Shown piece after piece: positions 12,801 through 28,700 of a stretch of DNA of 64,000 bases. Below the pieces are notes generated by a model. The model ran no database searches, was not told the origin of the DNA, and was given only the letters and a program-made list of their open reading frames with translations. The stretch is from Calliopsis andreniformis (lineage: Eukaryota > Arthropoda > Insecta > Hymenoptera > Andrenidae): contig NW_027480438.1 in assembly GCF_051401765.1 (NCBI RefSeq), positions 1,364,001 to 1,428,000 on the forward strand, in the 5' to 3' direction. Position 1 is the stretch's first letter; the number at the start of each line of letters is the position of its first letter. The position numbers and the translations under genes are program-made.

Positions 12801-15800
12801 CAATCCTCAATCCTCAATCCTCAGGCATCAACACTCAATCTACAATATTCAATCCTCAATCCTTAATACTCAATCCACGATCCTCAACCTTCAATACTCA
12901 ATACTCAATCTTCAACCCTCAATCCTCAATCCTCAATCCTCAATCCTCAATCCTCAATATTCAATCCTCAATACTCATTCTTCAATCATCATCCTCAATC
13001 CTCAATTCTCAGTCGTCAATCCTCAATCCACAATCCTCATTCTTCAATCCTCAATACCCAATCCTCAATCTTCAATCCCCAAACATCAATCCTCAATTCT
13101 CAACCCTCAATCCTCAGTCCTCAGTTGTCGGACCTCAATACCCGACCCTTAGCACTCATCCTAAATCCTCAGTCCTCAATCCTCAATCCTCAAACCTAAA
13201 TCCTCTACCGTCAGTCCTCGTCCTCAATCCTCAAACCTCAATCCTCAATCCTCAATATTCAATCATCAATACTCAATCTTCAATCCTCAATCCTCAATCC
13301 TCAATCCTCAATCCTCAATCCACAATCCTCAACCTTGAATACTCAATAATCAATCTCCAATCCTACATCCTCAATCCTCAATCCTCAATCCTCAATCCTC
13401 AATCCTCAATCCTCATTCTTCAATCCTCAATACCCAATCCTCAATCTTCAATCCTCAAACATCAATCCTCAATTCTCAATCCTCAATCCTCAGTCGTCAG
13501 TCGTCGAACCTCAATCCCCGACGCTTAGCACTCATCCTCAATCCTCAGTCCTCAATCCTCAATCCTCAAACCTAAATCCTCTACCGTCAGTCCTCGTCCT
13601 CAATCCTCAAACCTCAATCCTCTATCCTCAATATTCAATCATCAATACTCAATCTTCAATCCTCAATCCTCAATCCTCAATCCTCAAACCTCAATCCTCA
13701 ATCCTCAATCCTGAATCCTCATTCCCCAACCCTCAATCCTCATTCTTCAAACCTCAATCCTCAACCCTCAGTCCTCATACTCAATTCTCAAATCTCAATC
13801 CTCAATCCTCAATACTCAATCTTCATTCCTCAATAATCAATCTCCAATCCTCAATCCTCAATCCTCGATCCTCAATCCTCAGGCATCAATACTCAATCTT
13901 CAATACTCAATCCTCAATCCTCAATCCTCAATCCTCAATCCTCAAACCTCAATCCTCAATCCTCAATATTCAATCATCAATACTCAATCTTCAATCCTCA
14001 ATCCTCAATCCTCAATCCTCAATCCTCAATCCGCAATCCTCAATCCTCAATCCTCAATCCTCAATCCTCAATCCTCAATCCTCAATCCTCAATCCGCAAT
14101 ATTCAATCCTCAATACTCAATCTTCAATCATCAATCCTCAATCCTCAATTCTCAGTCGTCAATCCTCAGTCATCAATCCTCAATCTTCAATACTCAATCG
14201 TCAATACTTAGTCCTCAATCCTCAATCCTCAATCCTCGTTCCTCAAACCTCAATCCTCAACACTCAGTCTTCATCCTCAATCCTCAAACCTCAATCCTCA
14301 ATCCTCAATATTCAATCATCAATACTCAATCTTCAATACCCAATCCTCAAACCTCAATCCTCAATCCTCATTCTTCAATCCTAAATACCCAATCCTTAAT
14401 CTTCAATCCTTAATCCTCAATTCTCAATTCTCAATCCTCAATCCTTAATCCTCAGACCTCAAACATCAATATTCAACCCCCAGTCCTCGTCCTCAATCCA
14501 CAACCCTCAATCCTCAGTCCTCAATATTCAATCATAAATATTCAATCTTCAATCCTCAATCCTCAATCCTCAATCCTCAATCCTCAATCCTCAATCTTCA
14601 ACCCTGAATCCTCAATCCTCAATACTCAATCCTCCATCTTCAATCCTCAATACTCAATCTTCAATCCTCAATCCTCAATCGTCAATCCTCAATCCTCAAT
14701 TTTCAATCCTCAACACTCAATCTTCAATCCTCAATCCTCAATCCTCAATCCTCAATCCTCATTCTTCAATCCTCAATACCCAATCCTCAATCTTCAATCC
14801 TCAATCCTCAATCCTCAATCCTAATTCCTCAATCCTCATTCTTCAATCCTCAATACCCAATCCTCAATTTCAATCCTCAATCCTCAATCCTCATTTCTCA
14901 ATCCTCAATCCTCAACCCTCAGCCCTCATCCTCCATCCTCAGTACTCAATCCTCTATCCTCAATCTTCAATCCTCAATACTCAATCTTCAATCCTCATTC
15001 CTCAATCCTCAATCCTCAATCCTCAATCTTCAATCGCCAATACTCAATCTGCAATCCCCAATACTCAAACCTCAATCCTCAATCCTCATTACTCAATCCT
15101 CAATACCCAATCCTCAATCCTCAATCCTCAATCCTCAATCCTCAATATTCAATCATCAATACTCAATCTTGAATACTCAATCTTCAATCCTCAATACTCA
15201 ACCTTCAATCCTCAATCCTCAATCCTCAATCCTCAATCCTCAATCCTCAGGCATCAATACTCAATCTACAATATTCAATCCACAATCCTCAATCCTCAAT
15301 CCTCAGGCATCAAAACTCAATCTACAATATTCAATCCACAATCCTTAATCCTCAATCCACAATCCTCAACCTTCAATACTCAATACTCAATCTTCAATCC
15401 TCAATCCTCAATCCTCAATCCTCAATCCTCAATCCTCAATCCTCAATATTCAATCCTCAATACTCAATCTTCAATCATCAATCCTCAATCCTCAAATCTC
15501 AGTCGTCAATCCTCAGTCATCAATCCTCAATCTTCAATACTCAATCGTCAATCCTTAGTCCTCAATCCTCAATCCTCGATCCTCGTTCCTCAAACCTCAA
15601 TCCTCAACCCTCAGTCTTCATCCTCAATCCTCAAACCTCAATCCTCAACCCTCAATATTCAATCATCAATACTCAATCTTCAATCCTCAATCCTCAAACC
15701 TCAATCCTCAATCCTCATTCTGCAATACTAAACACCCAATCCTCAATCCTCAATCCTCAATCCTCAATCCTCAATCCTCAATCTTCAACCCTGAATCCTC

Positions 15801-18088
15801 AATCCTCAATACTCAATCCTCAATCTTCAATCCTCAATTCTCAATCTTCAATCCTCAATCCTCAATCCTCAATCCTCAATATTCAATCATCAATACTCAA
15901 TCTTCAATCCTCATTCCTCAATCTTCAATTCTCAATCCTCAATCCTCAATCCTCAATCCTTAATCCTCAATCCTCAATCCTCAATCCTCAATCCTCAATC
16001 CTCAATCCTCAATCCTCAATCCTCAATCCGCAATATTCAATCCTCAATACTCAATCTTCAATCATCGATGCTCAATCCTCAATTCTCAGTCGTCAATCCT
16101 CAGTCATCAATCCTCAATCTTCAATACTCAATCGTCAATCCTTAGTCCTCAATCCTCAATCCTCAATCATCGTTCCTCAAACCTCAATCCTCAACCCTCA
16201 GTCTTCATCCTCAATCCTCAAACCTCAATCCTCAATCCTCAATATTCAATCATCAATACTCAATCTTCAATCCACAATCCTCAAACCTCAATCCTCAATC
16301 CACATTCTTCAATCCTAAATACCCAATCCTTAATCTTCAATCCTCAATCCTCAATCCTCAATTCTCAATCCTCAATCCTTAATTCTCAGACCTCAAACAT
16401 CAATATTCAACCCTCAGTCCTCGTCCTCAATCCACAACCCTCAATCCTCAGTCCTCAATATTCAATCATAAATATTCAATCTTCAATCCTCAATCCTCAA
16501 TCCTCAATCCTCAATCCTCAATCCTCAGTCCTCAACCCTGATTCCTCAATACTCTATCCTCAATCTTCAATCTTCAATCCTCAATACTCAATCTTCAATC
16601 CTCAATCCTCAATCGTCAATCCTCAATCCTCAATTTTCAATCCTCAACACTCAATCTTCAATCCTCAATCCTCAATCCTCAATCCTCAATCCTCATTCTT
16701 CAATCCTCAATACCCAATCCTCAATCTTCAATCCTCAATCCTCAATCCTCAATCCTAATTCCTCAATCCTCATTCTACAATCCTCAATACCCAATCCTCA
16801 ATTTCAATCCTCAATCCTCAATCCTCATTTCTCAATCCTCAATCCTCAACCCTCAGCCTCATCCTCCATCCTCAGTACTCAATCCTCTATCCTCAATCTT
16901 CAATCCTCAATACTCAATCTTCAATCCTCATTCCTCAATCCTCAATCCTCAATCCTCAATCTTCAATCCTCAATCCTTAATCCTCACTCGTCAATCCTAA
17001 ATACCCAATCCTTAATCTTCAATCCTCAATCCTCAATCCTCAATCCTCAATCCTCAATCCTCAATCCTCAACCCTCAATCCTCAATCATCAATCCTCAAT
17101 CCTCAATCCACAATCCGCAACATTCAATCCGCAATATTCAATCTTCAATACTCAATCTTCAATCCTCAATCGCCAACCCTCAATCCTCATTCCTCAAACC
17201 TCAACCCTCAACCCTCAGTCCTCATACTCAATTCTCAATTCTCAATCCTCAATCCATAATCCTCAATCTTCAGTCCTCAATAATCAATCTCCAATTCTAG
17301 ATCCTCAATCCCCAATCTTCAATCCTTAATCCTCAATCTTCAATCCCCAATCGCCAGTACTCAATCTTCAATCCTCAATGCTCAATCCTCAAACCTCAAT
17401 CCTCAGTCCTCAATCCTCAATCCTCAATCCTCAATCCTCAACCCTCAGCCCTCATCCTCCATCCTCAAACCTCAATCCACAATCCTCGATCTTCAATCCT
17501 CAATTCTCAATCTTCAATCCTCGATCCTCAATCATCAATCCTCAATCCTCAATCCTCAGGCATCAATACTCAACCTTCAATGCTCAATCCTCAATCCTCA
17601 ATCCTCAATCCTCATTCCCCAACCCTCAGTCCTCATTCCTCAAACCTCAATCCTCAACCCTCAGTCCTCATACTCAATTCTCAATTCTCAATCCTCAATC
17701 CTCTATCCTCAATCTTCAATCCTCAATAGTCATTCTCCAATCCTCAATCCTCAATCCTCGATCCTCAATCCTCAGGCATCAATACTCAATCTTCAATACT
17801 CAATCCTCAATCCTCAATCCTCAATCCTCAATCCTCAAACCTCAATCCTCAATCCTCAATATTCAATCATCAATACTCAATCTTCGATCCTCAATCCTCA
17901 ATCCTCGATCCTCAATCCTCAATCCTCAATCCTCAATCCTCAATCCTCAATCCTCAATCCTCAATCCACAATCCTCAGCCTTCAATACTCAATAATCAAT
18001 TTCCAATCCTAGATCCTCAATCCTCAATCCTCAATCCTCAATCCTCAATCCTCAATCCTCAATCCTCATTCTTGAATCCTCAATATTC
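9877..18088 (+). repeat. Divergent mosaic satellite region
   Basis: Heptamer repeat throughout, with the usual cassettes in changing order and no large recent tandem copy that I could see inside it. CGTCGA-type landmarks lie at 10,512, 11,670, 13,126 (mutated to TGTCGG) and 13,502, and none lies between 13.5 and 21.7 kb. Parts resemble other regions: 11.8-12.8 kb resembles 19.9-21.2 kb and 47.8-49.0 kb (shared CAATACTCGATCTTC); 13.34-13.7 kb resembles 49.16-49.5 kb (shared CAATCCTACATCC); 14.4-15.7 kb resembles L2. No gene is seen. Confidence 0.8.
10512..10533 (+). other. Example of the 5-bp-arm inverted repeat
   Basis: Left arm CGTCG at 10,512-10,516, right arm CGACG at 10,529-10,533, loop of 12 bases containing one CAAT. 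It is a rare self-complementary element in an array whose + strand is otherwise nearly without G and cannot pair with itself. Confidence 0.7.
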
Positions 18089-21000
18089 AATCATCAATAC
18101 TCAATCTTCAATCCTCAATCCTCAATCCTCAATCCTCAATCCTCAATCCTCAATCCTCAATATTCAATCATCAATACGCAATCTTCAACCCTCAATCTTC
18201 AATCCTCAATAGTCAATCTTCAATCATCAATCCTCAATCCTCAATTCTCAGTCGTCAATCCTCAGCCATCATTCCTCAATCTTCAATACTCAATCGTCAA
18301 TCCTTAGTCCTCAATCCTCAATCCTCAATCCTCGTTCCTCAAACCTCAATCCTCAACCCTCAGACTTCATCCTCAATCCTCAAACCTCAATCCTCAATCC
18401 TCAATATTCAATCATCAATACTCAATCTTCAATCCTCAATCCTAAAACCTCAATCCTCAGTCCTCATTCTTCAATCCTAAATACCCAATCCTCAATCTTC
18501 AATCCTCAATCCTCAATTCTCAATTCTCAATCCTCAATCCTTAATCCTCAGACCTCAAACGTCAATATTCAACCCTCAGTCCTCGTCCTCAATCCACAAC
18601 CCTCAATCCTCAATCCTCAATCCTCAATCTTCAACCCTGAATCCTCAATCCTCAATACTCAATCCTCAATCTTCAATCCTCAATACTCAATCTTCAATCC
18701 TCAATCCTCAATCCTCAATCCTCAATATTCAATCATCAATACTCAATCTTCAATCCTCAATCCTCAATCCTCAATTCTCAATCCTGAATCCTCAATCCTC
18801 AATCCTCAATCCTCAATCCTCAATCCACAATCCTCAAGCTTCTATACTCAATATTCAATCTCCAATCCTAGATCCTCAATCCTCAATCTTCAATCCTCAA
18901 TTCTCAATCTTCAATCCTCGATCCTCAATCATCAATCCTCAATCCTCAATCCTCAGGCATCAATACTCAACCTTCAATGCTCAATCCTCAATGCTCAATC
19001 CTCAATCCTCATTCCCCAACCCTCAGTCCTCATTCCTCAAACCTCAATCCTCAACCCTCAGTCCTCATACTCAATTCTCAATTCTCAATCCTCAATCCTC
19101 AATCCTCAATCTTCAATCCTCAATAGTCAATCTCCAATCCTCAATCCTCAATCCTCGATCCTCAATCCTCAGGCATCAATACTCAATCTTCAATACTCAA
19201 TCCTCAATCCTCAATCCTCAATCCTCAATCCTCAATCCTAAAACCTCAATCCTCAATCCTCAATATTCAATCATCAATACTCAATCTTCGATCCTCAATC
19301 CTCAATCCTCAATCCTCAATCCTCAATCCTCAATCCTCAATCCTCAATCCTCAATCCTCAATCCTCAATCCACAATCCTCAGCCTTCAATACTCAATAAT
19401 CAATTTCCAATCCTAGATCCTCAATCCTCAATCCTCAATCCTCAATCCTCAATCCTCATTCTTCAATCCTCAATATTCCATCATCAATACTCAATCTTCA
19501 ATCCACAATCCTCAATCCTCAATCCTCAATCCTCAAACCTCAATCCTCAATCCTCAATATTCAATCATCAATACTCAATCTTCGATCCTCAATCCTCAAT
19601 CCTCAATCCTCAATCCTCAATCCTCAATCCTCAATCCTCAATCCTCAATCCTGAATCCTCAATCCACAATCCTCAGCCTTCAATACTCAATAATCAATTT
19701 CCAATCCTAGATCCTCAATCCTCAATCCTCAATCCTCAATCCTCAATCCTCATTCTTCAATCCTCAATATTCAATCATCAATACTCAATCCTAAAACCTC
19801 AATCCTCAATCCTCATTCTTCAATCCTAAATTCCCAATCCTCAATCTTCAATCCTCAATCCTCAATACTCAATTCTCAAACCTCAATCCTCAATCCTCAA
19901 TATTCAATCATCAATACTCGATCTTCAATCCTCAATCCTCAATCCTCAATCCTCAATCCTCAATCCTCAATCCTCAATCCTCAATATTCAATCATCAATA
20001 CTCAATCTTCAACCCTCAATCTTCAATCCTCAATACTCAATCTTCAATCCTCAATCCTCAATCCTCAATCCTCAATCCTCAATCCTCAGGCATCAATACT
20101 CAATCTACAATATTCAATCCTCAATCCTTAATCCTCAATCCACAATCCTCAACCTTCAATACTCAATACTCAATCTTCAATCCTGAATCCTCAATCCTCA
20201 ATCCTCAATCCTCAATCCGCAATATTCAGTCCTCAATACTAAATCTTCAATCATCAATCCTCAATCCTCAATTCTCAGTCGTCAATCCTCAGTCATCAAT
20301 CCTCAATCTTCAATACTCAATCGTCAATCCTTAGTCCTCAATCCTCAATCCTCAATCCTCGTTCCTCAAACCTCAATCCTCAACCCTCAGTCTTCATCCT
20401 CAATCCTCAAACCTCAATACTCAATCCTCAATATTCAATCATCAATACTCAATCTTCAATCCCCAATCCTCAAACCTCAATCCTCAATCCTCATTCTTCA
20501 ATCCTAAATACCCAATCCTTAATCTGCAATCCTCAATCCTCAATCCTCAATTCTCAATCCTCAATCCTTAATCCTCAGACCTCAAACATCAATATTCAAC
20601 CCTCAGTCCTCGTCCTCAATCCGCAACACTCAATCCTCAGTCCTCAATATTCAATCATAAATATTCAATCTTCAATCCTCAATCCTCAATCCTCAATCCT
20701 CAATCCTCAATCCTCAATATTCAACCCTGAATCCTCAATCCTCAATACTCAATCCTCAATCCTCAATCCTCAATCCTCATTCTTCAATCCTCAATACCCA
20801 ATCCTCAATCTTCAATCCTCAATCCTCAATCCTCAATCCTAATTCCTCAATCCTCATTCTTCAATCCTAAATACCCAATCCTCAATTTCAATCCTCAATC
20901 CTCATTTCTCAATCCTCAATCCTCAACCCTCAGCCCTCATCCTCCATCCTCAGTACTCAATCCTCTATCCTCAATCTTCAATCCGCAATACTCAATCTTC

Positions 21001-24000
21001 AATCCTCATTCCTCAATCGTCAATCCTCAATCCTCAATCTTCAATCCTCAATACTCAATCTGCAAACCTCAATCCTCAAACCTCAATCCTCAATCCTCAT
21101 TCCTCAATCCTCAATACCCAATCCTCAATCCTCAATTCTCAATACTCAATCTTCAATCCTCAATCCTCTATCCTCAATCCTCAGTCCTCAATCCTCAATT
21201 CTCAATCCTGAATCCTCATTCCCCAACCCTCAATCCTCATTCTTCAAACCTCAATCCTCAAACCTCAGTCCTCATACTCAATTCTCAATTCTCAATTCTC
21301 AATCCTCAATCCTCAATCTTCAATCCTCAATAATCAATCTCCAATCCTCAATCCTCTATCCTCGATCCTCAATCCTCAGGCATCAATACTCAATCTTCAA
21401 TACTCAATCCTCAATCCTCAATCCTCAATCCTCAATCCTCAAACCTCAATCCTCAATCCTCAATATTCAATCATCAATACTCAATCTTCAATCCTCAATC
21501 CTCAATCCTCAATCCTCAATCCTCAATCCTCAATCCTCAATCCTCAATCTTCAATCCTCAATCCTCAATCCTCAATCCACAATCCTCAACCTTCAATACT
21601 CAATAATCAATCTCCAATCCTAGATCCTCAATCCTCAATCCTCAATCCTCATTCCTCAATCCTCAATACCCAATCCTCAGTCTTCAATCCTCAAACATCA
21701 ATCCTCAATTCTCAATCCTCAATCCTCAGTCCTCAGTCGTCGAATCTCAATCCCCGACGCTTAGCACGCATCCTCAATCCTCAGTCCTCAATCCTCAATC
21801 CTGAAACCTAAATCCTCTGCCTTCAGTCCTCGTCCTCAATCCTCAAACCTCAATCCCCAATCCTCAATATTCAATCAGCAATACTCAATCTTCAATCCTC
21901 AATCCTCAATCCTCAATCCTCAATCCTCAATCCTCAATCCTCAATCCTCAATATTCAATCATCAATACTCAATCTTCAACCCTCAATCTTCAATCCTCAA
22001 TACTCAATCTTCCATCCTCAATCCTCAATCCTCAATCCTCAATCCTCAATCCTCAGGCATCAATACTCAATCTACAATATTCAATCCGCCATCCTTAATC
22101 CTCAATCCACAATCCTCAACCTTCAATACTCAATACTCAATCTTCAATCCTCAATCCTCAATCCTCAATCCTCAATCCTCAATCCTCAATCCGCAATATT
22201 CAATCCGCAATACTCAATCTTCGATCATCAGTCCTCAATCCTCAATTCTCAGTCGTCAATCCTCAGTCATCAATCCTCAATCTTCAATACTCAATCGTCA
22301 ATCCATAGTCCTCAATCCTCAATCGTCAATCCTCGTTCCTCAAACCTCAATCCTCAACCCTCAGTCTTCATCCTCAATCCTCAAACCTCAATCCTCAATC
22401 CTCAATATTCAATCATCAATACTCAATCTTCAATCCCCAATCCTCAAACCTCAATCCTCAATCCTCACTCTTCAATCCTAAATACCCAATCCTTAATCTT
22501 CAATCCTTAATCCTCAATCCTCAATTCTCAATCCTCAATCCTTAATCCTCAGACCTCAAACATCAATATTCAACCCTCAGTCCTCGTCCTCAATCCACAA
22601 CCCTCAATCCTCAGTCCTCAATATTCAATCATAAATATTCAATCTTCAATCCTCAATCCTCAATCCTCAATCCTCAATCCTCATTCTTCATTCCTCAATA
22701 CCCAATCCTCAATCTTCAATCCTCAATCCTCAATCCTCAATCCTAATTCCTCAATCCTCATTCTTCAATCCTCAATACCCAATCCTCAATTTCAATCCTC
22801 AATCCTCAATCCTCATTTCTCAATCCTCAATCCTCAACCCTCAGCCCTCATCCTCCATCCTCAGTACTCAGTCCTCTTTCCTCAATCTTCAATCCTCAAT
22901 ACTCAATCTTCAATCCTCATTCCTCAATCCTCAATCCTCAATCCTCAATCTTCAATCCTCAAACATCTATCCTCAATTCTCAATCCTCAATCCTCAGTCC
23001 TCAGTCGTCGAACATCAATCCCCGACCCTTAGCACTCATCCTCAATCCTCATCCCTCAATCCACAATCCTCAACCTTCAATACTCAATAATCAATCTCCA
23101 ATCCTAGATCCTCAATCCTCAATCCTCAATCCTCATTCCTCAATCCTCAATACCCAATCCTCAATCTTCAATCCTCAAACATCAATCCTCAATTCTCAAT
23201 CCTCAATCCTCAGTCCTCAGTCGTCGAATCTCAATCCCCGACGCTTAGCACGCATCCTCAATCCTCAGTCCTCAATCCTCAATCCTCAAACCTAAATCCT
23301 CTACCGTCAGTCTTCGTCCTCAATCCTCAAACCTCAATCCCCAATCCTCAATATTCAATCAGCAATACTCAATCTTCAATCCTCAATCCTCAATCCTCAA
23401 TCCCCAATCCTCAATCCTCAATCCTCAATATTCAATCATCAATACTCAATCTTCAACCCTCAATCTTCAATCCTCAATACTCAATCTTCCATCCTCTATC
23501 CTCAATACTCAATCCTCAATCCTCAATCCTCAGGCATCAATACTGAATCTACAATATTCAATCCTCAATCCTTAATCCTCAATCCACAATCCTCAACATT
23601 CAATACTCAATACTCAATCTTCAATCCTCAATCCTCAATCCTCAATCCTCAATCCTCAACCCTCAATCCGCAATATTCAATCCTCAATACTCAACCTTCA
23701 ATCATCAATCCTCAATCCTCAATTCTCAGTCGTCAATCCTCAGTCATCAATCCTCAATCTTCAATACTCAATCGTCAATCCTTAGTCCTCAATCCTCAAT
23801 CCTCAATCCTCGTTCCTCAAACCTCAATCCTCAACCCTCAGTCTTCATCCTCAATCCTCAAACCTCAATCCTCAATCCTCAATATTCAATCATCAATACT
23901 CACTCTTCAATCCCCAATCCTCAAACCTCAATCCTCAATCCTCATTCTTCAATCCTAAATACCCAATCCTTAATCTTCAATCCTTAATCCTCAATTCTCA

Positions 24001-25660
24001 ATTCTCAATCCTCAATCCTTAATCCTCAGACCTCAAACATCAATATTCAACCCTCAGTCCTCGTCCTCAATCCACAACCCTCAATCCTCAGTCCTCAATA
24101 TTCAATCATAAATATTCAATCTTCAATCCTCAATCCTCAATCCTCAATCCTCAATCCTCAATCCTCAATCTTCAACCCTGAATCCTCAATCCTCAATACT
24201 CAATCCTCCATCTTCAATCCTCAATACTCAATCTTCAATCCTCAATCCTCAATCGTCAATCCTCAATCCTCAATTTTCAATCCTCAACACTCAATCTTCA
24301 ATCCTCAATCCTCAATCCTCAATCCTCAATCCTCATTCTTCAATCCTCAATACCCAATCCTCAATCTTCAATCCTCAATCCTCAATCCTCAATCCTAATT
24401 CCTCAATCCTCATTCTTCAATCCTCAATACCCAATCCTCAATTTCAATCCTCAATCCTCAATCCTCATTTCTCAATCCTCAATCCTCAACCCTCAGCCCT
24501 CATCCTCCATCCTCAGTACTCAATCCTCTATCCTCAATCTTCAATCCTCAATACTCAATCTTCAATCCTCATTCCTCAATCCTCAATCCTCAATCCTCAA
24601 TCTTCAATCCTCAAACATCTATCCTCAATTCTCAATCCTCAATCCTCAGTCCTCAGTCGTCGAACATCAATCCCCGACCCTTAGCACTCATCCTCAATCC
24701 TCATCCCTCAATCCTCAATCCTCAAACCTAAATCCACTACCGTTAGTCCTCGTCCTCAATCCTCAAACCTCAATCCTCAATCCTCAATATTCAATCATCA
24801 ATTCTAAATCTTCAATCCTCAATCCTCAATCCTCAATCCTCAATCCTCATTCCTCAATCCTCAATCCTCAATATTCAATCATCAATACTCAATCTTTAAC
24901 CCTCAATCTTCAATCCTCAATACTCAATCTTCAATCCTCAATCCTCAATATTCAATCCTCAATACTCAATCTTCAATCATCAATCCTCAATCCCCAATTC
25001 TCAGTCGTCAATCCTCAGTCATCAATCCTCAATCTTCAATACTCAATAGTCAATCCTTAGTCCTCAATCCTCAATCCTCAATCCTCAATCCTCATTCCTC
25101 AATATTCAATCATCAATACTCAATCTTCAACCCTCAATCTTCAATCCTCAATACTCAATCTTCTATCCTGAATCCTCAATCCTCAATCCTCAATCCTCAA
25201 TCCTCAGGCATCAATACTCAATCTACAATATTCAATCCTCAATCCTTAACCCTCAATCCACAATCCTCAAGCTTCAATACTCAATACTGAATCTTCAATC
25301 CTCAATCCTCAATCCTCAATCCTCAATCCTCAATCCTCAATCTTCAATCCTCAATTCTCAATCTTCAATCCTCGATCCTCAATCCTCAATCCTCAATATT
25401 CAATCATCAATACTCAATCTTCAACCCTCAATCTTCAATCCTCAATACTCAATCTTCAATCCTCAATCCTCAATCCTCAATCCTCAATCCTCAATCCTCA
25501 ATCCTCAGGCATCAATACTCAATCTACAATATTCAATCCTCAGTCCTTAATCCTCAATCCACAATCCTCAACCTTCAATACTCAATACTCAATCTTCAAT
25601 CCTCAATCCTCAATCCTCAATCCTCAATCCTCAATCCTCAATCCTCAGGCATCAATACTC
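18089..25660 (+). repeat. 7,572-bp higher-order unit, copy 1 (unexpanded)
   Basis: This block is followed directly by its second copy at 25,661-41,862. Matching landmarks: CAATACGCAATC at about 18,174 and 25,746; CTAAAACC at 19,791 and 27,363; the C/A site at 20,252 and 27,824 (all offset 7,572). Further right: CGTCGA landmarks at 23,006, 23,222 and 24,658 pair with 39,208, 39,424 and 40,860 (all offset 16,202). The change of offset inside the pair shows that copy 2 grew by nested duplication. At the right edge CAGGCATCAATACTC (25,646) joins a second AATCATCAATACTC, which is the tandem junction. Confidence 0.88.
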
Positions 25661-25781
25661 AATCATCAATACTCAATCTTCAATCCTCAATCCTCAATCC
25701 TCAATCCTCAATCCTCAATCCTCAATCCTCAATATTCAATCATCAATACGCAATCTTCAACCCTCAATCTTCAATCCTCAA

Positions 25782-28700
25782 TAGTCAATCTTCAATCATC
25801 AATCCTCAATCCTCAATTCTCAGTCGTCAATCCTCAGCCATCATTCCTCAATCTTCAATACTCAATCGTCAATCCTTAGTCCTCAATCCTCAATCCTCAA
25901 TCCTCGTTCCTCAAACCTCAATCCTCAACCCTCAGACTTCATCCTCAATCCTCAAACCTCAATCCTCAATCCTCAATATTCAATCATCAATACTCAATCT
26001 TCAATCCTCAATCCTAAAACCTCAATCCTCAGTCCTCATTCTTCAATCCTAAATACCCAATCCTCAATCTTCAATCCTCAATCCTCAATTCTCAATTCTC
26101 AATCCTCAATCCTTAATCCTCAGACCTCAAACGTCAATATTCAACCCTCAGTCCTCGTCCTCAATCCACAACCCTCAATCCTCAATCCTCAATCCTCAAT
26201 CTTCAACCCTGAATCCTCAATCCTCAATACTCAATCCTCAATCTTCAATCCTCAATACTCAATCTTCAATCCTCAATCCTCAATCCTCAATCCTCAATAT
26301 TCAATCATCAATACTCAATCTTCAATCCTCAATCCTCAATCCTCAATTCTCAATCCTGAATCCTCAATCCTCAATCCTCAATCCTCAATCCTCAATCCAC
26401 AATCCTCAAGCTTCTATACTCAATATTCAATCTCCAATCCTAGATCCTCAATCCTCAATCTTCAATCCTCAATTCTCAATCTTCAATCCTCGATCCTCAA
26501 TCATCAATCCTCAATCCTCAATCCTCAGGCATCAATACTCAACCTTCAATGCTCAATCCTCAATGCTCAATCCTCAATCCTCATTCCCCAACCCTCAGTC
26601 CTCATTCCTCAAACCTCAATCCTCAACCCTCAGTCCTCATACTCAATTCTCAATTCTCAATCCTCAATCCTCAATCCTCAATCTTCAATCCTCAATAGTC
26701 AATCTCCAATCCTCAATCCTCAATCCTCGATCCTCAATCCTCAGGCATCAATACTCAATCTTCGATACTCAATCCTCAATCCTCAATCCTCAATCCTCAA
26801 TCCTCAATCCTAAAACCTCAATCCTCAATCCTCAATATTCAATCATCAATACTCAATCTTCGATCCTCAATCCTCAATCCTCAATCCTCAATCCTCAATC
26901 CTCAATCCTCAATCCTCAATCCTCAATCCTCAATCCTCAATCCACAATCCTCAGCCTTCAATACTCAATAATCAATTTCCAATCCTAGATCCTCAATCCT
27001 CAATCCTCAATCCTCAATCCTCAATCCTCATTCTTCAATCCTCAATATTCCATCATCAATACTCAATCTTCAATCCACAATCCTCAATCCTCAATCCTCA
27101 ATCCTCAAACCTCAATCCTCAATCCTCAATATTCAATCATCAATACTCAATCTTCGATCCTCAATCCTCAATCCTCAATCCTCAATCCTCAATCCTCAAT
27201 CCTCAATCCTCAATCCTCAATCCTGAATCCTCAATCCACAATCCTCAGCCTTCAATACTCAATAATCAATTTCCAATCCTAGATCCTCAATCCTCAATCC
27301 TCAATCCTCAATCCTCAATCCTCATTCTTCAATCCTCAATATTCAATCATCAATACTCAATCCTAAAACCTCAATCCTCAATCCTCATTCTTCAATCCTA
27401 AATTCCCAATCCTCAATCTTCAATCCTCAATCCTCAATACTCAATTCTCAAACCTCAATCCTCAATCCTCAATATTCAATCATCAATACTCGATCTTCAA
27501 TCCTCAATCCTCAATCCTCAATCCTCAATCCTCAATCCTCAATCCTCAATCCTCAATATTCAATCATCAATACTCAATCTTCAACCCTCAATCTTCAATC
27601 CTCAATACTCAATCTTCAATCCTCAATCCTCAATCCTCAATCCTCAATCCTCAATCCTCAGGCATCTATACTCAATCTACAATATTCAATCCTCAATCCT
27701 TAATCCTCAATCCACAATCCTCAACCTTCAATACTCAATACTCAATCTTCAATCCTGAATCCTCAATCCTCAATCCTCAATCCTCAATCCGCAATATTCA
27801 GTCCTCAATACTAAATCTTCAATAATCAATCCTCAATCCTCAATTCTCAGTCGTCAATCCTCAGTCATCAATCCTCAATCTTCAATACTCAATCGTCAAT
27901 CCTTAGTCCTCAATCCTCAATCCTCAATCCTCGTTCCTCAAACCTCAATCCTCAACCCTCAGTCTTCATCCTCAATCCTCAAACCTCAATACTCAATCCT
28001 CAATATTCAATCATCAATACTCAATCTTCAATCCCCAATCCTCAAACCTCAATCCTCGATCCTCATTCTTCAATCCTAAATACCCAATCCTTAATCTGCA
28101 ATCCTCAATCCTCAATCCTCAATTCTCAATCCTCAATCCTTAATCCTCAGACCTCAAACATCAATATTCAACCCTCAGTCCTCGTCCTCAATCCGCAACA
28201 CTCAATCCTCAGTCCTCAATATTCAATCATAAATATTCAATCTTCAATCCTCAATCCTCAATCCTCAATCCTCAATCCTCAATCCTCAATATTCAACCCT
28301 GAATCCTCAATCCTCAATACTCAATCCTCAATCCTCAATCCTCAATCCTCATTCTTCAATCCTCAATACCCAATCCTCAATCTTCAATCCTCAATCCTCA
28401 ATCCTCAATCCTAATTCCTCAATCCTCATTCTTCAATCCTAAATACCCAATCCTCAATTTCAATCCTCAATCCTCATTTCTCAATCCTCAATCCTCAACC
28501 CTCAGCCCTCATCCTCCATCCTCAGTACTCAATCCTCTATCCTCAATCTTCAATCCTCAATACTCAATCTTCAATCCTCATTCCTCAATCGTCAATCCTC
28601 AATCCTCAATCTTCAATCCTCAATACTCAATCTGCAAACCTCAATCCTCAAACCTCAATCCTCAATCCTCATTCCTCAATCCTCAATACCCAATCCTCAA